A stretch of 64,000 nucleotides of DNA from Dryomyza anilis (GCA_951804985.1 OX638133.1:47899983-47963982), one strand, 5' to 3'. Positions 33,134-44,876 are shown, numbered from the stretch's first letter. A program made the numbers and translations. Notes: generated by a model not told the origin, from the letters alone.

Positions 33134-33448
33134 GTGTATACGCATCGTTATTCGTTATTGTTGCATTCTATTCTTTCTGTTAGTGTTCGCTACGTATCGT
33201 TTGAGTTTGTGTTCGCAAAGATAAATGTTACTCAGCAAGATATTATTTGTGTTTTCTTGACATACGGTACATGTAGCATACGGGTTTTGTTAATCTCTGA
33301 CGAAAACAGAAGAATGCCTATACGAAATATTCCATATATTTAATATGAAAGTATATGTTCATTTTATTATGGCCTTGAGATTTTGAATTGCCTCGTCCAC
33401 ATCACTTGATTTATACAATTATTTTTTAATAGTTAATTCATGTTAAAA

Positions 33449-34130
33449 TATAATTCAAATTATTTATGTTATTTATGTTATTGGATTTTTTTTTTGTTAG
33501 TAAACATTTTTTTTTGTTGAAGAAATTAAAAAAATGGAAAATAAGTAACTTAAATACAATTAGTGTTCAAATTCTATTCCTTTTCATAATTAATATGCAG
33601 TTTAATATATTTGTCGCCGATCTTTTATTTAAAATTTAAAAAGTCGCACCGTGGAAATGTTTTAGCGTGACTACATATAATTCAAATTATTTATGTTATT
33701 TATGTTATTGGATTTTTTTTTTGTTAGTAAACATTTTTTTTTGTTGAAGAAATTAAAAAAATGGAAAATAAGTAACTTAAATACAATTAGTGTTCAAATT
33801 CTATTCCTTTTCATAATTAATATGCAGTTTAATATATTTGTCGCCGATCTTTTATTTAAAATTTAAAAAGTCGCACCGTGGAAATGTTTTAGCGTGACTA
33901 CATATAATTCAAATTATTTATGTTATTTATGTTATTGGATTTTTTTTTTGTTAGTAAACATTTTTTTTTGTTGAAGAAATTAAAAAAATGAAAAATAAGT
34001 AACTTAAATACAATTAGTGTTCAAATTCTATTCCTTTTCATAATTAATATGCAGTTTAATATATTTGTCGCCGATCTTTTATTTAAAATTTAAAAAGTCG
34101 CACCGTGGAAATGTTTTAGCGTGACTACAT
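33449..34130. repeat. Three tandem copies of a 227-bp unit
   Basis: The phrase TAATTCAAATTATTTATG recurs at 33451, 33678 and 33905, an exact 227-bp period. Units are almost identical (one has ATGAAAAATAAG for ATGGAAAATAAG). The corresponding stretch of the right foldback arm has a single, more diverged unit in inverse orientation (36005-36180). Very recent amplification. Confidence 0.95.
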
Positions 34131-34259
34131 TCTTTTGGGTCTTAAGTCACCAACCGGACGGAAATTGGTGCGAAGTGAAGAAAAAATTTATTGAGACAAT
34201 GTATTTATTCATTGTTGGTATGTATTTTTTGGTTGAGTGTAGAAGATACAATTAAATAT

Positions 34260-34962
34260 AAGTTTGTATCAACTTTCTTAAAATCAATTTTGAAAAGACC
34301 TTGTATATCAGTGAGTGTTCCAGATACACTCCAACTCTTGAACTATTTTTTTCATGAAATGAACATACACCGAAAAAACTACTGTATTAAAAATAAATAA
34401 AAATGTCTTTAAAACAAATACATATGTATTTGATTTATGTGCAAAAGCATATGAATTTATTTTTACTAAACTGATGTAGTTGTTTTTGTATGAAAAATTA
34501 CTACATTATTTAACAGTTTTGAATGAATATTAATATAATTTTTTTAATACAAAAAATAAGATGCATGAAATATAAATATGAAACCTATTAAGTTGTATAG
34601 TACAAATACAACTATAGATTTTTACCCACAACCACATGAAAAATCTACATATAAACAAATAATCTCAATGCTTACGTCATGACGCGCCACATCTGGTAAC
34701 TACTCATATGCAACTGCGTGCTATATTTGTATACTGCAGAGTTGACAACTATGTTTTAAAACCAAAAATATTCAGCGGTAAACTTATTTGGCAGCTCTAT
34801 AGTCTTCTCTCTCAGTTTTGGTTTATTTATATACCTCTTTCGCAGTCATCCGTCGTGTGCAAAAAAAACAACAACAAAAAACCAGTTTCTGCAATATGAA
34901 ACCAACGAATTCGTTTATACCTGTACGAGGGATGACCTTTCGTAATTCGTTCATCAGTGATC
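34260..34962 (+). repeat. Dispersed repeat, copy 1 of an inverted pair
   Basis: The sequence from GTATCAACTTTCTTAAAATC to about ACGAATTCGTTTATACCTG and TTTCGTAATTCGTTCATC matches 43063-43985 in reverse complement, with indels. Landmarks include GATACACTCCAACTCTTGAA, AACTGATGTAGTTGTTTTTG, CACAACCACA and CTGCAGAGTTGACAACTATG. It contains frames of 60-90 codons, none with a recognisable domain. Confidence 0.8.
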
Positions 34963-35582
34963 CCACACAAATTCAAATGAAAGCAAAAAACAAAACATCA
35001 ATACAGTTTGTGCAATATGTAGAGAACGAATTTTCAATACATGGTATAGTAAAAAACAAAACAAATAAAGGCAAATGTGTTTAAAAACCAACAAAATGTA
35101 ATAGAAAAACATATTTTCAAAACGAAGACATAATTTTTAATTTTATTTAATATTACGGATGTGAAAAAACCAGTTTTCGGTTTGTCGTTTTGTCGGGTTT
35201 TAATTTTTAAACAGGTTTTATATTTTTAAAATACTTAGTTCATATTGTCGCTGTAGAACTAAAACTATACCAACTACATTTTCAATTGTTCCTTTACAAA
35301 AATCTCTATATATCATATAATTTTTGATCAATGAGCTCAATATTTCTACCAAATGATAAGAAGATGTTAAGTTATCAATTGGTATTTCAGCTTTAAAAAT
35401 ATATCAATTAATTTTTGTAATAATTACCAACAAATTTGAAATTTAAAATTTTCATAAAATGTATTTGGTGACTTTTAGTTCTATAACGACGATTTGTCTA
35501 TTTATATTCAACTCTTTACAGAACGTGAATTCGACATTATTATTGAAGCTTGGAGACTATTCAAAAACGATTATTGAGAATA

Positions 35583-35845
35583 AAAAACCAGTTGGGAACG
35601 TTAGATCACATGGGAAATTTCAAAGTAGGGACATTATCATTATCAAAATTAAAGTCATTATAGTCGGTCGAAGCCGACAATAATGATCCTACACATATAT
35701 GTAGTTACCATTAATGTGGTATATAGGTTAGCAGGGTATACGAGTCCTGAAAATAACTACAAACTTTCAATCGCTGAAAAAGATTACCTAAGCACGTATA
35801 CAGTAAAATTGATCTATAGATGTAAATTTTATATCAGTTATTTGT
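35583..35845 (-). mobile_element. HINE fragment with internal deletion
   Basis: Minus-strand copy from AACCAGTTGGGAACG. After CTTTCAATCGCTGAA it jumps to AGATTACCTAAGCACG, losing about 150 bases. It stops before the (GTCY) array. Confidence 0.85.
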
Positions 35846-35875
35846 AGAGATGATCATTTGAAAGAAATGGTAATC

Positions 35876-35998
35876 TTAATCTTGCTCTTGTTCTTGCACA
35901 CTAAGTCTTGCTCTTGTTCCTGCATAGGAACATATAATCATGTTCTTGGTCTTGTTCTTGCAATACCTTTCTTGCTCTTGCTTGCAAGAATCTTGCAA
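35876..35998. repeat. CTTG-rich minisatellite
   Basis: Degenerate units of the type TCTTGCTCTTGTTCTTGCA repeated about six times. No coding role is evident. Confidence 0.85.
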
Positions 35999-36898
35999 AA
36001 TTTTACTTTTTAAATTTTAAATTAAAGATCGGCGACAAATATCTCAAACTGCATATTAATTATGAAAACGAATAGAATTTGAGCACTAAGTAATTGTATT
36101 TAAGTTACTTATTTTCCATATTTTCAATTTCTTCAACAACAAATTTTTTTTACTAACAAAAAAATCCAATAACATAAAAAGTTGAATTATATTTTAACAT
36201 GAATTAACTAATAAAAAATAATTGTATGTATAATGTTGACAAGGCATTCAAAATCTCAAGGCCATAATAAAATGAACATATACGTTTATAATAAATATAA
36301 GGAATATTTCATATAGACATATTTCTGTTTTCGTCAGAGATAAAAAAAACCGAAAATAATATTTAATAATTTATCCTTGCGAACACAAACTCAAACAATA
36401 AATAGCGAACACTAAAAGCAAGAAGAGAATACAACAATAACGAAATACGATGCGTATACACACACACTTTCACAACGACAACTCTTCGTTGCTATCCTGT
36501 ATCATCGCATGGCAACAAACAGACGCATGACAACATAGAGTCTGCCATGCGACACACTACATATATGTATCTAGTACAGCTATCTAGTTGGCAACAACAA
36601 CTAGTTTTCTTTGTGGTACAACAAATTTCCCGCCAAAAATTCTATCAAGAGCTTGGATGCTGCGTTATTCGCATTTTTGTTGTTGTTGCACTTTCAAACG
36701 GATTTGTGTAAAAAAAAACAAAAACACAAAAAGCAATATCAGCTAAATGAGGTACACTGAGAAAATGTTCACATATTTTTTTTTTGTTTTTATAAGTTAA
36801 ATGAAATAATGCACATAGAGCTTAACTTAAGAAAAACTTCATGATTTTACAATTAACAAAAAAAACATGTATAAAAGTAAAACAAAATAATAATGTAT

Positions 36899-37437
36899 TG
36901 TTACGAAAAGAGGTAATTTGCAATCAAGCAATCAACAATAATAAATGAGACGCAAGACAATTCAGCGCACTAAGCAATGTGTTAGAAAGAGACGGAAGGT
37001 CATTCAGCGCACTATGCAATGTGCGAGAAAGAGATGGAAGATCAGCACATTAAAACACATGAGTGCGAATGAGATGCCAATAGCACGCGTCATTCACGAA
37101 ACGAGTAGAAGGTTCTCGAAACAAGTCGAAGCTTGTCGAAACGTGTCGAACTGATGCCTGTAGTATATAAGGCCGCGCATCTGAGGCACTGTACTTCAGT
37201 TGTGATTTGATAGTGGACAAGTACGTCTCGTGAGTGAACATTTTTAAGCTAAATTGTATAAATTCAGCAGTTGATATAAGTGATTAATCTTTAAGTTGTT
37301 ATTTAAATAAATAAAGTTAATTAATACTAGTTGAAATAATACTAGTTAAAACCAAATATTAGTGTGTTTTTATTTTGTACACAATCCAGCGATACGAACT
37401 CATAGAACAGTTTTCCGTAGACTGAATTTTCGTAACA
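36899..37437 (+). repeat. 5' LTR of copy 2
   Basis: 539 bp, TGTTACGAAAAGAGG to TTTTCGTAACA. Heat-shock element at 37108-37120, TATATAAG at 37164-37171, initiator-like CTTCAGTTGTG at about 37193. It is followed at once by TTGGTGTCAGAAGTGGGATT (primer site). Confidence 0.95.
37108..37171 (+). promoter_or_regulatory. Heat-shock element and TATA box, copy 2 5' LTR
   Basis: GAAGGTTCTCGAA, then TCGAAGCTTG and TCGAAACG units, then TATATAAG. The three inverted GAA modules are spaced exactly as in Drosophila heat-shock gene promoters. Confidence 0.65.
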
Positions 37438-37466
37438 TTGGTGTCAGAAGTGGGATTGTGATACAT

Positions 37467-38907
37467 ATGGTTAAATTCGATCAACTTAAAGTCGACCAGC
37501 TAAAGAAGGAGCTGTCGATTCGTGATCTTGCAACTGCTGGTACGAAAGTAGAGCTGCAGAAGCGCCTAATGGAAGAATTGGAGGCCCAAGGCATTATTCT
37601 CGCGGAGCACGAATTTGAAATTGAAGCTGCAGCATCGTCATCGAAAAATCTGGACAGAGAGAAGAAAGTACAGACCCAAGTTTTTGATATGAGCCAGTTG
37701 ATCGGAGCTATGCAGCAACAGTTTCAGATAATGGCTCAAGAAAATTCCAAACAGCTTCAAGAAAATGCTAACAAAATCGAACAGAAGCTGCAAGAAAATT
37801 CCAACCAACTTAAAACAGAACTTCAAGAAAATTCCAATCAACTTAAAACAGAACTTCAAGAAAATTCCAACAAAATGGAACAGAAACTTGTAGAAAATTT
37901 TAACAAAATAGAACAGAAACTTCAGGAAAATTCTGAACAGCTTCAAGAACATTCTAAGCAACTTCTGGCAGTTTCTAATGCTCTACATAGAAAGTAAATG
38001 AACTTGAAGCGCATATAAATGATGTTGATGATAAAATTCAAAGATTAGAAAATGGTATAGACAAAGAAATCCAGGAAATAAAAAAAGATTTGCACGTGTT
38101 GCAGATAAATGGACCTACACAGCATGTTGTTAGTGGTACGAGGCTAAAATCGCCGATTTACGATGGAACCACAGCGTTCAACATTTTCAAGCTGCAATTT
38201 GAGACCACGGCTGTAAGTAATCGATGGAATAATGAGGACAGCGTAGCCGCACTTATTGTGGCGCTAAAAGGAGGCGCAGCCGAAGTATTGCAGACTGTTC
38301 CACAAAGTGATCGAAACAGTTATTTAGCGGTTATGGCTGCACTGCAGCGAAAATATGGTCAAGTGATCACATGAAACAGATATACCGAATGGAGTTGAAG
38401 GGCAGAATGCAACGAAATGCGAAACTTTGCAGGCGTATGCAGCGGACGTCGAGAGTCTTGCGCATTTGTCGTATGCAGATTCAACGAGTGATTTCATAGA
38501 AAAGTGCAAGATCGAAGCGTTTGTTGATGGTATACGCGATCAGGAGACAAAACGTGCAACAGTAATTGCGCCTAAGGTAACATTTACGGAAACGGTTACC
38601 ATCGCTCTAACACAGGAGACAGCAAATGCGATGTGCCGAGGCGCGTAGAATTGATGTGGAGAACGATGATTTATTTCAAGTTGTGTGCCAAGCAGTTAAA
38701 GCAGGCGTTAAAACCGAACACACATCAGCCAACAAAGACACCCACTTCAAAGGTAAATGTTACAACTGTTATACATATGGGTACATGGCACGTGACTGTC
38801 GTAAAAAACGCAAGCGCTCAATAAATCAATCTGCAGATGAACCCAGACATGAAGAAAGACAGGATCATGTCCAAAATAGCGTAAATTTTAATCAAGCTTT
38901 AAACTAA
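37467..38907 (+). pseudogene. Gag of copy 2, frameshifted
   Basis: ATG at 37467 (VKFDQLKVDQLKKEL) rather than the upstream in-frame Met inside the LTR. It has the SAP-like motif, then a hendecad coiled-coil block at about 37736-37970 with a different unit order from copy 1 (two LKTEL-type units). A deletion near 37995 shifts the frame. A second shift lies near 38360. A CCHC-type knuckle follows at 38755-38800, where the usual histidine is tyrosine (C-x2-C-x4-Y-x4-C). The frame ends TAA at 38905-38907. Confidence 0.85.
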
Positions 38908-38999
38908 AACGAGTCAGATCTGCGGGGCACGATCTGACTCCCATAACCGATTGCCCCAGAATCTCCATTTCACAAATTGCTTGAAAGCCAAATAATTTA

Positions 39000-41096
39000 A
39001 CTGTTGAAGGACTCATTGATTGTACAGCATATATGGTAACGTTGGATACAGGAGCTTCACACTCAATTATAAGAAGTAACCTTGTTAGGGACGATATAGA
39101 GCCGCTTATCGGAATAAGATTGCAAACAGCGACAGGTGAAGAGACTCCAATCAGAGGAAAAATTACCAAGGAAATCACTATTGGCACTACGACAGTTAAG
39201 CATGATTTTATAGTGGCGGAAATAGTAGACGAAATAATACTTGGCATGGACTTCATGATAAGAAACGGTTTCACACTAGATTTAAGAAGAAAAATTTTGA
39301 TTTATGCCAACACGGAGATCCAAATAAACATTGATTGTGACCAGAGCCCGAAAATTAAACAAGTTATTGCTCATAAACATAGAAAAATACCACCTAATTC
39401 AGAAGCAATTGTTTGGGCGAAATTAAATGGAGATTGTGGGATAAGCAAGTTGAGGGTTATAGAAGCGAATGATGAGCAAATGAGCAGAAGTAATATTGTT
39501 GTCGGAAGAACATTAGTAGAAGCGACAAAAGACAAAGTTGTTCCAATAAGAGTTCTCAACATGGAAAACTCGTCCAAATTAATTAAAAAGGGAACAGTGA
39601 TAGGCCAGTGTCAAGAAGCATCAGCGATTATAAATTGTGAGTCAAATCCATCAAAGGACTACGGCACATCGCAAATAGACAAACAATCTACTCACAGGTT
39701 TATAAATGAGTGGACGAAGGATTTGAGTGCCAAAGAAAAGAGTCAAGTGCAACAGCTTTTTGGAAAATATCAGTGTATATTTGCTGAAAAGGGCCAAAAG
39801 GATGGCAGAACTGCCATTGTAAAACATCGAATAGACACTGGTAATTCTAACCCAATTCGTCAAGCACCAAGAAGGGTACCACTTGCGAAAAGAGACGAAG
39901 TATCACATTTGGTTGAAGAAATGCACACAAATGGCGTGGTGGAACCATCTGAGAGTCCATGGAGTTCACCAGTAGTATTGGTGAAAAAGAAGGATGGTAG
40001 TACTCGGTTCTGCGTTGATTACCGAAAACTTAATAATGTCACCAAGAAAGATAGTTATCCGCTGCCTAGAATCGCTGACACCTTGGATACACTATCTAAT
40101 GCTAAATGGTTTTCAACGTTGGACTTGCAAAGCTGTTACTGACAAGTGGAAATCGATAAGAAAGATCGAGAGAAGACTGCATTTAGTACTGGAGATGGAC
40201 TGTGGCAATTTTTGGTAATGCCGTTTGGACTATGCAATGCCCCAGCAACATTCGAGCGGTTAATGGAGCACGTATTAAAAGGTTTACACTGGAAAACATG
40301 CCTAGTATACCTTGATGACATAATTGTTATGGGCAAGGATTTCAACGAACATCTAAGAAATCTAGAGGAAGTATTTCTTCGATTGAAAAGTGCGGGTCTA
40401 CAACTTAGCCCAAAGAAATGCTCACTTTTCAAGAAAGAAGTCAAGTATCTGGGTCATCAAGTTACCACGGAAGGAGTGCATACCGATGAAGATAAAATAG
40501 TTGCAGTAAAGGAGTGGCCCAGACCGCAAAACCTACATGACCTACGAAGTTTCTTGGGGCTATGTACATACTACAGGCGAATTGTTCCAGGTTTTGCCAA
40601 TGTTGCTAGCAGGCTTCACGAGTTGACAAGAAAGAACCGCGCATTTCAATGGGGTGATGATCAAGAAAGGGCGTTTTTGAAATTAAAAGATCTACTGTGC
40701 TCGGTACCAATTCTTGCGTATCCAATTCCAGGTGAGAAATTTATACTTGATACGGATGCAAGCGGATACGGAATAGGCGGAGTTCTCTCGCAAGTAATCA
40801 ATGGGCAGGAAAAAGTGATCGCATACTACAGTAAAACATTGTCCAAGCCCGAGCGAAATTACTGTGTCACCAGGAGGGAGCTTCTTGCTGTAATTGAAAG
40901 TGTGAAAAATTTCCATAAGTATCTGTACGGACAACAGTTTCACTTGAGAACCGATCACGCAGCACTACGATGGTTACTTCAGTTCAAAGATCTGGAAGGC
41001 CAAATTGCGCGTTGGATAGAAAGATTACAGAGCTACGATTTCTCAATCGAACATCGTAAAGAAGGAAATCATGGAAATACATTGAACAAAAGCTGA
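39000..41096 (+). pseudogene. Protease, reverse transcriptase and RNase H of copy 2
   Basis: The aspartic protease LDTGASHS lies at 39042-39066, followed by IILGMDF, the flap/second-loop region, complete here. The RT contains [22 protein letters not shown] and LDLQSCY, then TGA at 40140-40142, where copy 1 has a Trp codon. After it the frame is open again: [12 protein letters not shown], the active-site VYLDD at about 40305-40320, then RNase H (DTDASGYGIGGVLSQ, RELLAV, RTDHAALRW) to 41096. One G-to-A change thus separates two otherwise open halves. The end near 41080 is altered by a short deletion. Confidence 0.88.
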
Positions 41097-41622
41097 AGGA
41101 AAAGAAAACATAATTGACATTCGTTTGCTAAATGTTTTGCCCGATGAAAAATGGACTCCGGAACAAATTCAAATTGATCAAAAGAGTGATGACCTCACAA
41201 AAATCATGATGTTCAAGGAACAGCAAAGAAAACCATCATGGGAAGAGATAGCTTCCAACAGCCCAATAACTAAGGCGTGCTGGGCACAGTGGCAGAGCTT
41301 AAAGCGACAAGACGGTTGCCTATATCGTATATGGGAAAGTGAAGATGGCATGTCCGCTCGAAGTTTGATTGTTGTTCCTAAATCAAAAACAAAAGAGATA
41401 TTAGCGGAATACCATGGTGGACCAAGTGGAGGACATCTGGGCATAAATAAAACGGTCGAGAAGGTAAAGAAACGTTTTTATTGGGTTGGATGCCAAGAGT
41501 CAGTCGCCCATTGGATCCGCAGTTGTCCGCAATGTGTACCAGCAAAAGGACCAACAGTCAGAAGTCGCGGCAGGATGCATCAGAACAACGTGGGAGCACC
41601 ATTGGAACGTATCGCCATGGAG
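41097..41622 (+). pseudogene. Integrase N-terminal fragment of copy 2
   Basis: The zinc-binding HHCC segment is visible (EYHGGPSGGHLG, then CPQC near 41528). Sequence reaches the ERIAM segment just before the catalytic core and then enters AGGGCAG and the LTR at 41638. The whole D-D-E core and C-terminal domain are deleted. Confidence 0.88.
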
Positions 41623-41637
41623 GGCAGTGTTACGAAA

Positions 41638-42897
41638 AGAGGTAATTTGCTCCATTGTGCAAGCAATCAACAATAATAAATGAGACGCAAGACAATTCAG
41701 CGCACTAAGCAATGTGTTAGAAAGAGACGGAAGGTCATTCAGCGCACTATGCAATGTGCGAGAAAGAGATGGAAGATCAGCACATTAAAACACATGAGTG
41801 CGAATGAGATGCCAATAGCATGCGTCATTCACGAAACGAGTAGAAGTTTCTCGAAACAAGTCGAAGCTTGTCGAAACGTGTCGAACTGATGCCTGTAGTA
41901 TATAAGGCCGCGCATCTGAGGCACTGTACTTCAGTTGTGATTTGATAGTGAACTAGTGCATCTCGTGAGCGAACATTGTAAAGATAAATTGTAGTAATAC
42001 AGCAGTGGTTATAAGTGATTGTTATTAAGTTGTTATTTAAGTAAAGAAAGTTAATTAATACTAGTTGAAATAATACTAGTTAAAACCAAATATTAGTGTG
42101 TTTATACCCTACACTAAGAGTGAAAGGGTATATTCAGTTTGGTACGCCGTTTGTAACACCCAGAAGAAAGCATCTCCGGTATGGAAAAGTATATATATTC
42201 TTGATCAGCATGACCTCCTGAGTCGATTTAGCGATGTCCGTCTGTCCGTCTGTCTGTCCGTCTGTCCGTCTGTCTGTTGAAATCCCTAAGACTTTTAAAA
42301 TTGAAGAGCTAGATAAATGAAACTTATAACTTAGATTACTAATATACCTACGCTGTATGTGCGAAAAAATTGGCGATATCGGTCCATGGTGACCTATGAT
42401 CCGACCACTTATGTTCAAATACCACATATAAAATGTACATATAAAGATCAATTTTTATGTATACGTGCTTAGGTAAACTTTGTTGGTCAAATATATATTG
42501 ACATCATGCTCAAATACATGATAATAATGTTTTCCGGCGAAAAGACTTGTGGTTCACAAAAAAAAAAATCGAAATTCGGTACACCTACCCATTTGTAAAT
42601 ATGGGTATCAAATGAATGGAAATTCTTCAGCGATTGAATGTTTGTAGTTATTTTCAGGATTCGTATACCCTGGTATATATATATCACTATATATCACTTT
42701 GAATGGTAACCACACATATGTGTAGGGTATTTATAGTCGGCTTAGACCGACTATAATTTTGATAATCCTAACTATCATAATTACACCTACTTTAAAATTT
42801 CCCATGTGATCTAACCTTCCCAACTGGTTTTATTTTGTACACAATCCAGCGATACGAACTCATAGAACAGTTTTCCGTAGACTGAATTTTCGTAACA
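41638..42897 (+). repeat. 3' LTR of copy 2, split by a HINE
   Basis: LTR sequence occupies 41638-42102 and 42831-42897. The heat-shock element is GAAGTTTCTCGAA at 41843-41855 (still a perfect match to the consensus) and TATATAAG follows at about 41899. Between AGTGTGTTT and TATTTTGTACAC, where all other copies are continuous, lies the HINE. Confidence 0.93.
42103..42830 (+). mobile_element. HINE, complete, inserted in the copy 2 3' LTR
   Basis: TATACCCTACACTAAGAGTG to TTCCCAACTGGTTT, about 728 bp. The target was a T run in the LTR. No duplication is visible beyond T residues, in line with Helentron insertion between two T bases. It is nearly identical to the 9454-10176 copy and must be younger than the LTR insertion. 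Confidence 0.93.
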
Positions 42898-42922
42898 GTA
42901 TATAGCACAGTGCACAACAAAG

Positions 42923-43038
42923 GGACATCGCTAAGGAGGTCATGCTGATCAAGAATATATATACTTTTCCATACCGGAGATGCTTCCTTCTGGGTGTTAC
43001 AAACGGCGTACCAAACTGAATATACCCTTTCACTCTTA
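42923..43038 (-). mobile_element. HINE 5' fragment
   Basis: Minus-strand segment from GGACATCGCTAAGGAGG through GATCAAGAATATATATAC to CCCTTTCACTCTTATA, with a further partial repeat TATACCCTTTCACG just after. Confidence 0.85.
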
Positions 43039-43062
43039 TATATGAATATACCCTTTCACGTC

Positions 43063-43985
43063 ACTGACTAACGAATTACGAAAGGTCGTCCCTCGTACAG
43101 GTATAAACGAATTTGTTGGTTTCATATTGCAGAAACTGGTTTTTTGATGTTGTTTTTTTTTTGCACGCGACGGATGACTGCGAAAGAGGTATATAAATAA
43201 ACCAAAACTGTCCGTAGCATCTGACCGAACTGTCTTAATGAGAGAAGACTATAGAGCTTCCAACTAATTTTACCGCTGAATATTTTTGGTTTTAAAACAT
43301 AGTTGTCAACTCTGCAGTATACCAATATAGCACGCAGCTAGAGATGAGTAGTTTCCCGATGTGGCGCATTGTTGTTTTCAATGTTCGCTCTCTTATTTTT
43401 AGATCGCCGCCTGTATTCTGCTCAGGTTTTATCATCGCATGGTTTTAACATAGCATATTATTCTTATGTATTTTAACCGAAAAGAAACAATTAATTGCTT
43501 GATATTCCTTTGAGTCGTCTTAACTGATGATGCTTAGTGGCGCTTCCATCTTATGATAAGGAAAATATTTGTTTTATTTATATTTCTATTTATTTATTTG
43601 TTTATATGTAGATTTTTCTTGTGGTTGTGGGTAACAATCTGTAGTTGTATTTGTACTATACAACTAAAAAGTTTTCATATTTATATTTCATGTATCTTAT
43701 TTTTTGTATTAAAAATTATATTTATATTCATTCAAAACTGTTAAATTATGTAGTAATTTTCCATACAAAAACAACTACATCAGTTTAGTAAAAATAAATA
43801 CATATGCTTTTGGACGTAAATCAAATACATATGTATTTATTTTAAATACATTTTTATTTATTTTTAATACAGTATTATGTATGTTTATTTCATGAAAAAA
43901 ATAGTTTAAGAGTTGGAGTGTATCTGGAACCCCCACTGATATACAAGGTGTTTTCAAAATTGATTTTAAGAAAGTTGATACATTA
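43063..43985 (-). repeat. Dispersed repeat, copy 2 of the inverted pair
   Basis: Reverse complement of 34260-34962. It is longer because of a block at about 43375-43600 absent from copy 1. Ends agree at GAAAGTTGATACAT. It contains TTCGCTCTCTTATTTTTAGA and other sequence with no recognised coding function. Confidence 0.8.
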
Positions 43986-44389
43986 GTTTTGGTTTAGTGA
44001 ATTTTGATATGGTGGGTTTTAGTGTAGTGAGTTTGGTGTAGAAAGTTTTGGTTAGATAAGTAACATCTCTAATTTAATGTTTAATAAAATCGATAACATT
44101 TGTACTGAGGTACAGCATTGTGTTGTGAGATTAAATAAGATGAGTAACATCCAAATTTAAAGTTTAGTTGAAATAGATAACATTAGGTTTGATATAAGCG
44201 TACTGAATTTTTGGGTTCTATGGGAGGTGCCACTCCCTTTTTACCAATCTGGTTTATTTATGGTTTAGAATACTCCATGATCAGTGGTTTTGCTATGAAT
44301 CTGAATTATACACCAAAAATAAAAATTGGCCTAAAAGTGAACGTAATAAACGAAAACTATATAGTGATCTCTTGGATCTGTAGGATATA
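43986..44389. other. No gene; short AGTAACATC repeats
   Basis: The phrases AGATAAGTAACATC and AGATGAGTAACATCC recur at about 44055 and 44150 beside an AATAGATAACATTAGG segment. The area could be part of an older LTR. No coding sequence. Confidence 0.4.
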
Positions 44390-44445
44390 AGTTAATACAC
44401 GAGTAATGCTCGCAAGTAAAGAGTGGATTAATGTGTAATATAAAC
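44390..44445 (+). repeat. 5' LTR stub of the errantivirus-like element
   Basis: AGTTAATACACGAGTAATG...CTCGCAAGTAAAGAGTGG matches the start of the 3' LTR at 49280. After 44445 the two diverge, so most of the 5' LTR is deleted. Confidence 0.6.
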
Positions 44446-44876
44446 CCTTAGAAAAAAACAACATACAAACTAATTCAACAAACTAATTCAACTTAAAAAA
44501 AAAAAACAATATAATAAATGAACATAACCAAGACATCGAAGAAAACAACATTAATACAAACTAATTCAACTTAGAAAAAAAAAAACAATATAATCAAAGG
44601 AAATAACCAAGACACATGATGTTAATGTAAAATAAGACATTATATTAATTAGTATTCAAAATAAGTAACATAAAAGTGAAATTAATTAGCATTTAAAATA
44701 AGTAAAAGTGAAATTAATTTTCGAAATTAATTAGCATTTAAAATAAGTAAAGTAAAATTAATAAGTTTAAATAGCATTTAAAATAAGTAAAAGTGAAATT
44801 AATTAACGAAATTAATTAGCATTTAAAATAAGTAAAGTGAAATTAATAAGTTTAAATACTAAAAAAAAATAATAAA

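Larger units (their letters stand above)
31375..36775. mobile_element. Large foldback structure with composite arms
   Basis: The right arm (about 36005-36775) is the reverse complement of left-arm sequence made of 31375-31747 plus 33134-33660. Shared landmarks from the outside inward are GTGTACCTCATTT, TGCAACAACAACAAAAATGCG, TTGTTGTACCACAAAGAAAA, CTAGATAGCTGTACTAGATAC, AGGATAGCAACGAAGAGTTG, the GTATACGCATCG segment, TCTCTGACGAAAACAG, ATTATGGCCTTGAGATTTTG and GTCGCCGATCTTT. The left arm has gained a hAT-type insertion and a tandem triplication. The loop holds the 34260-34962 repeat, a HINE fragment and a CTTG-rich minisatellite. There is no transposase frame. It may be a foldback transposon or a segmental inverted duplication. 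Confidence 0.75.
36899..42897 (+). mobile_element. Ty3-type LTR retrotransposon, copy 2 (defective provirus)
   Basis: Same family as copy 1. The 4-bp duplication GTAT flanks it (36895-36898 and 42898-42901). Gag is frameshifted, pol carries a nonsense codon in RT, and most of integrase is deleted. The 3' LTR is interrupted by a complete HINE. Apart from the nonsense codon, RT and RNase H are the best preserved in the window. Confidence 0.94.
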
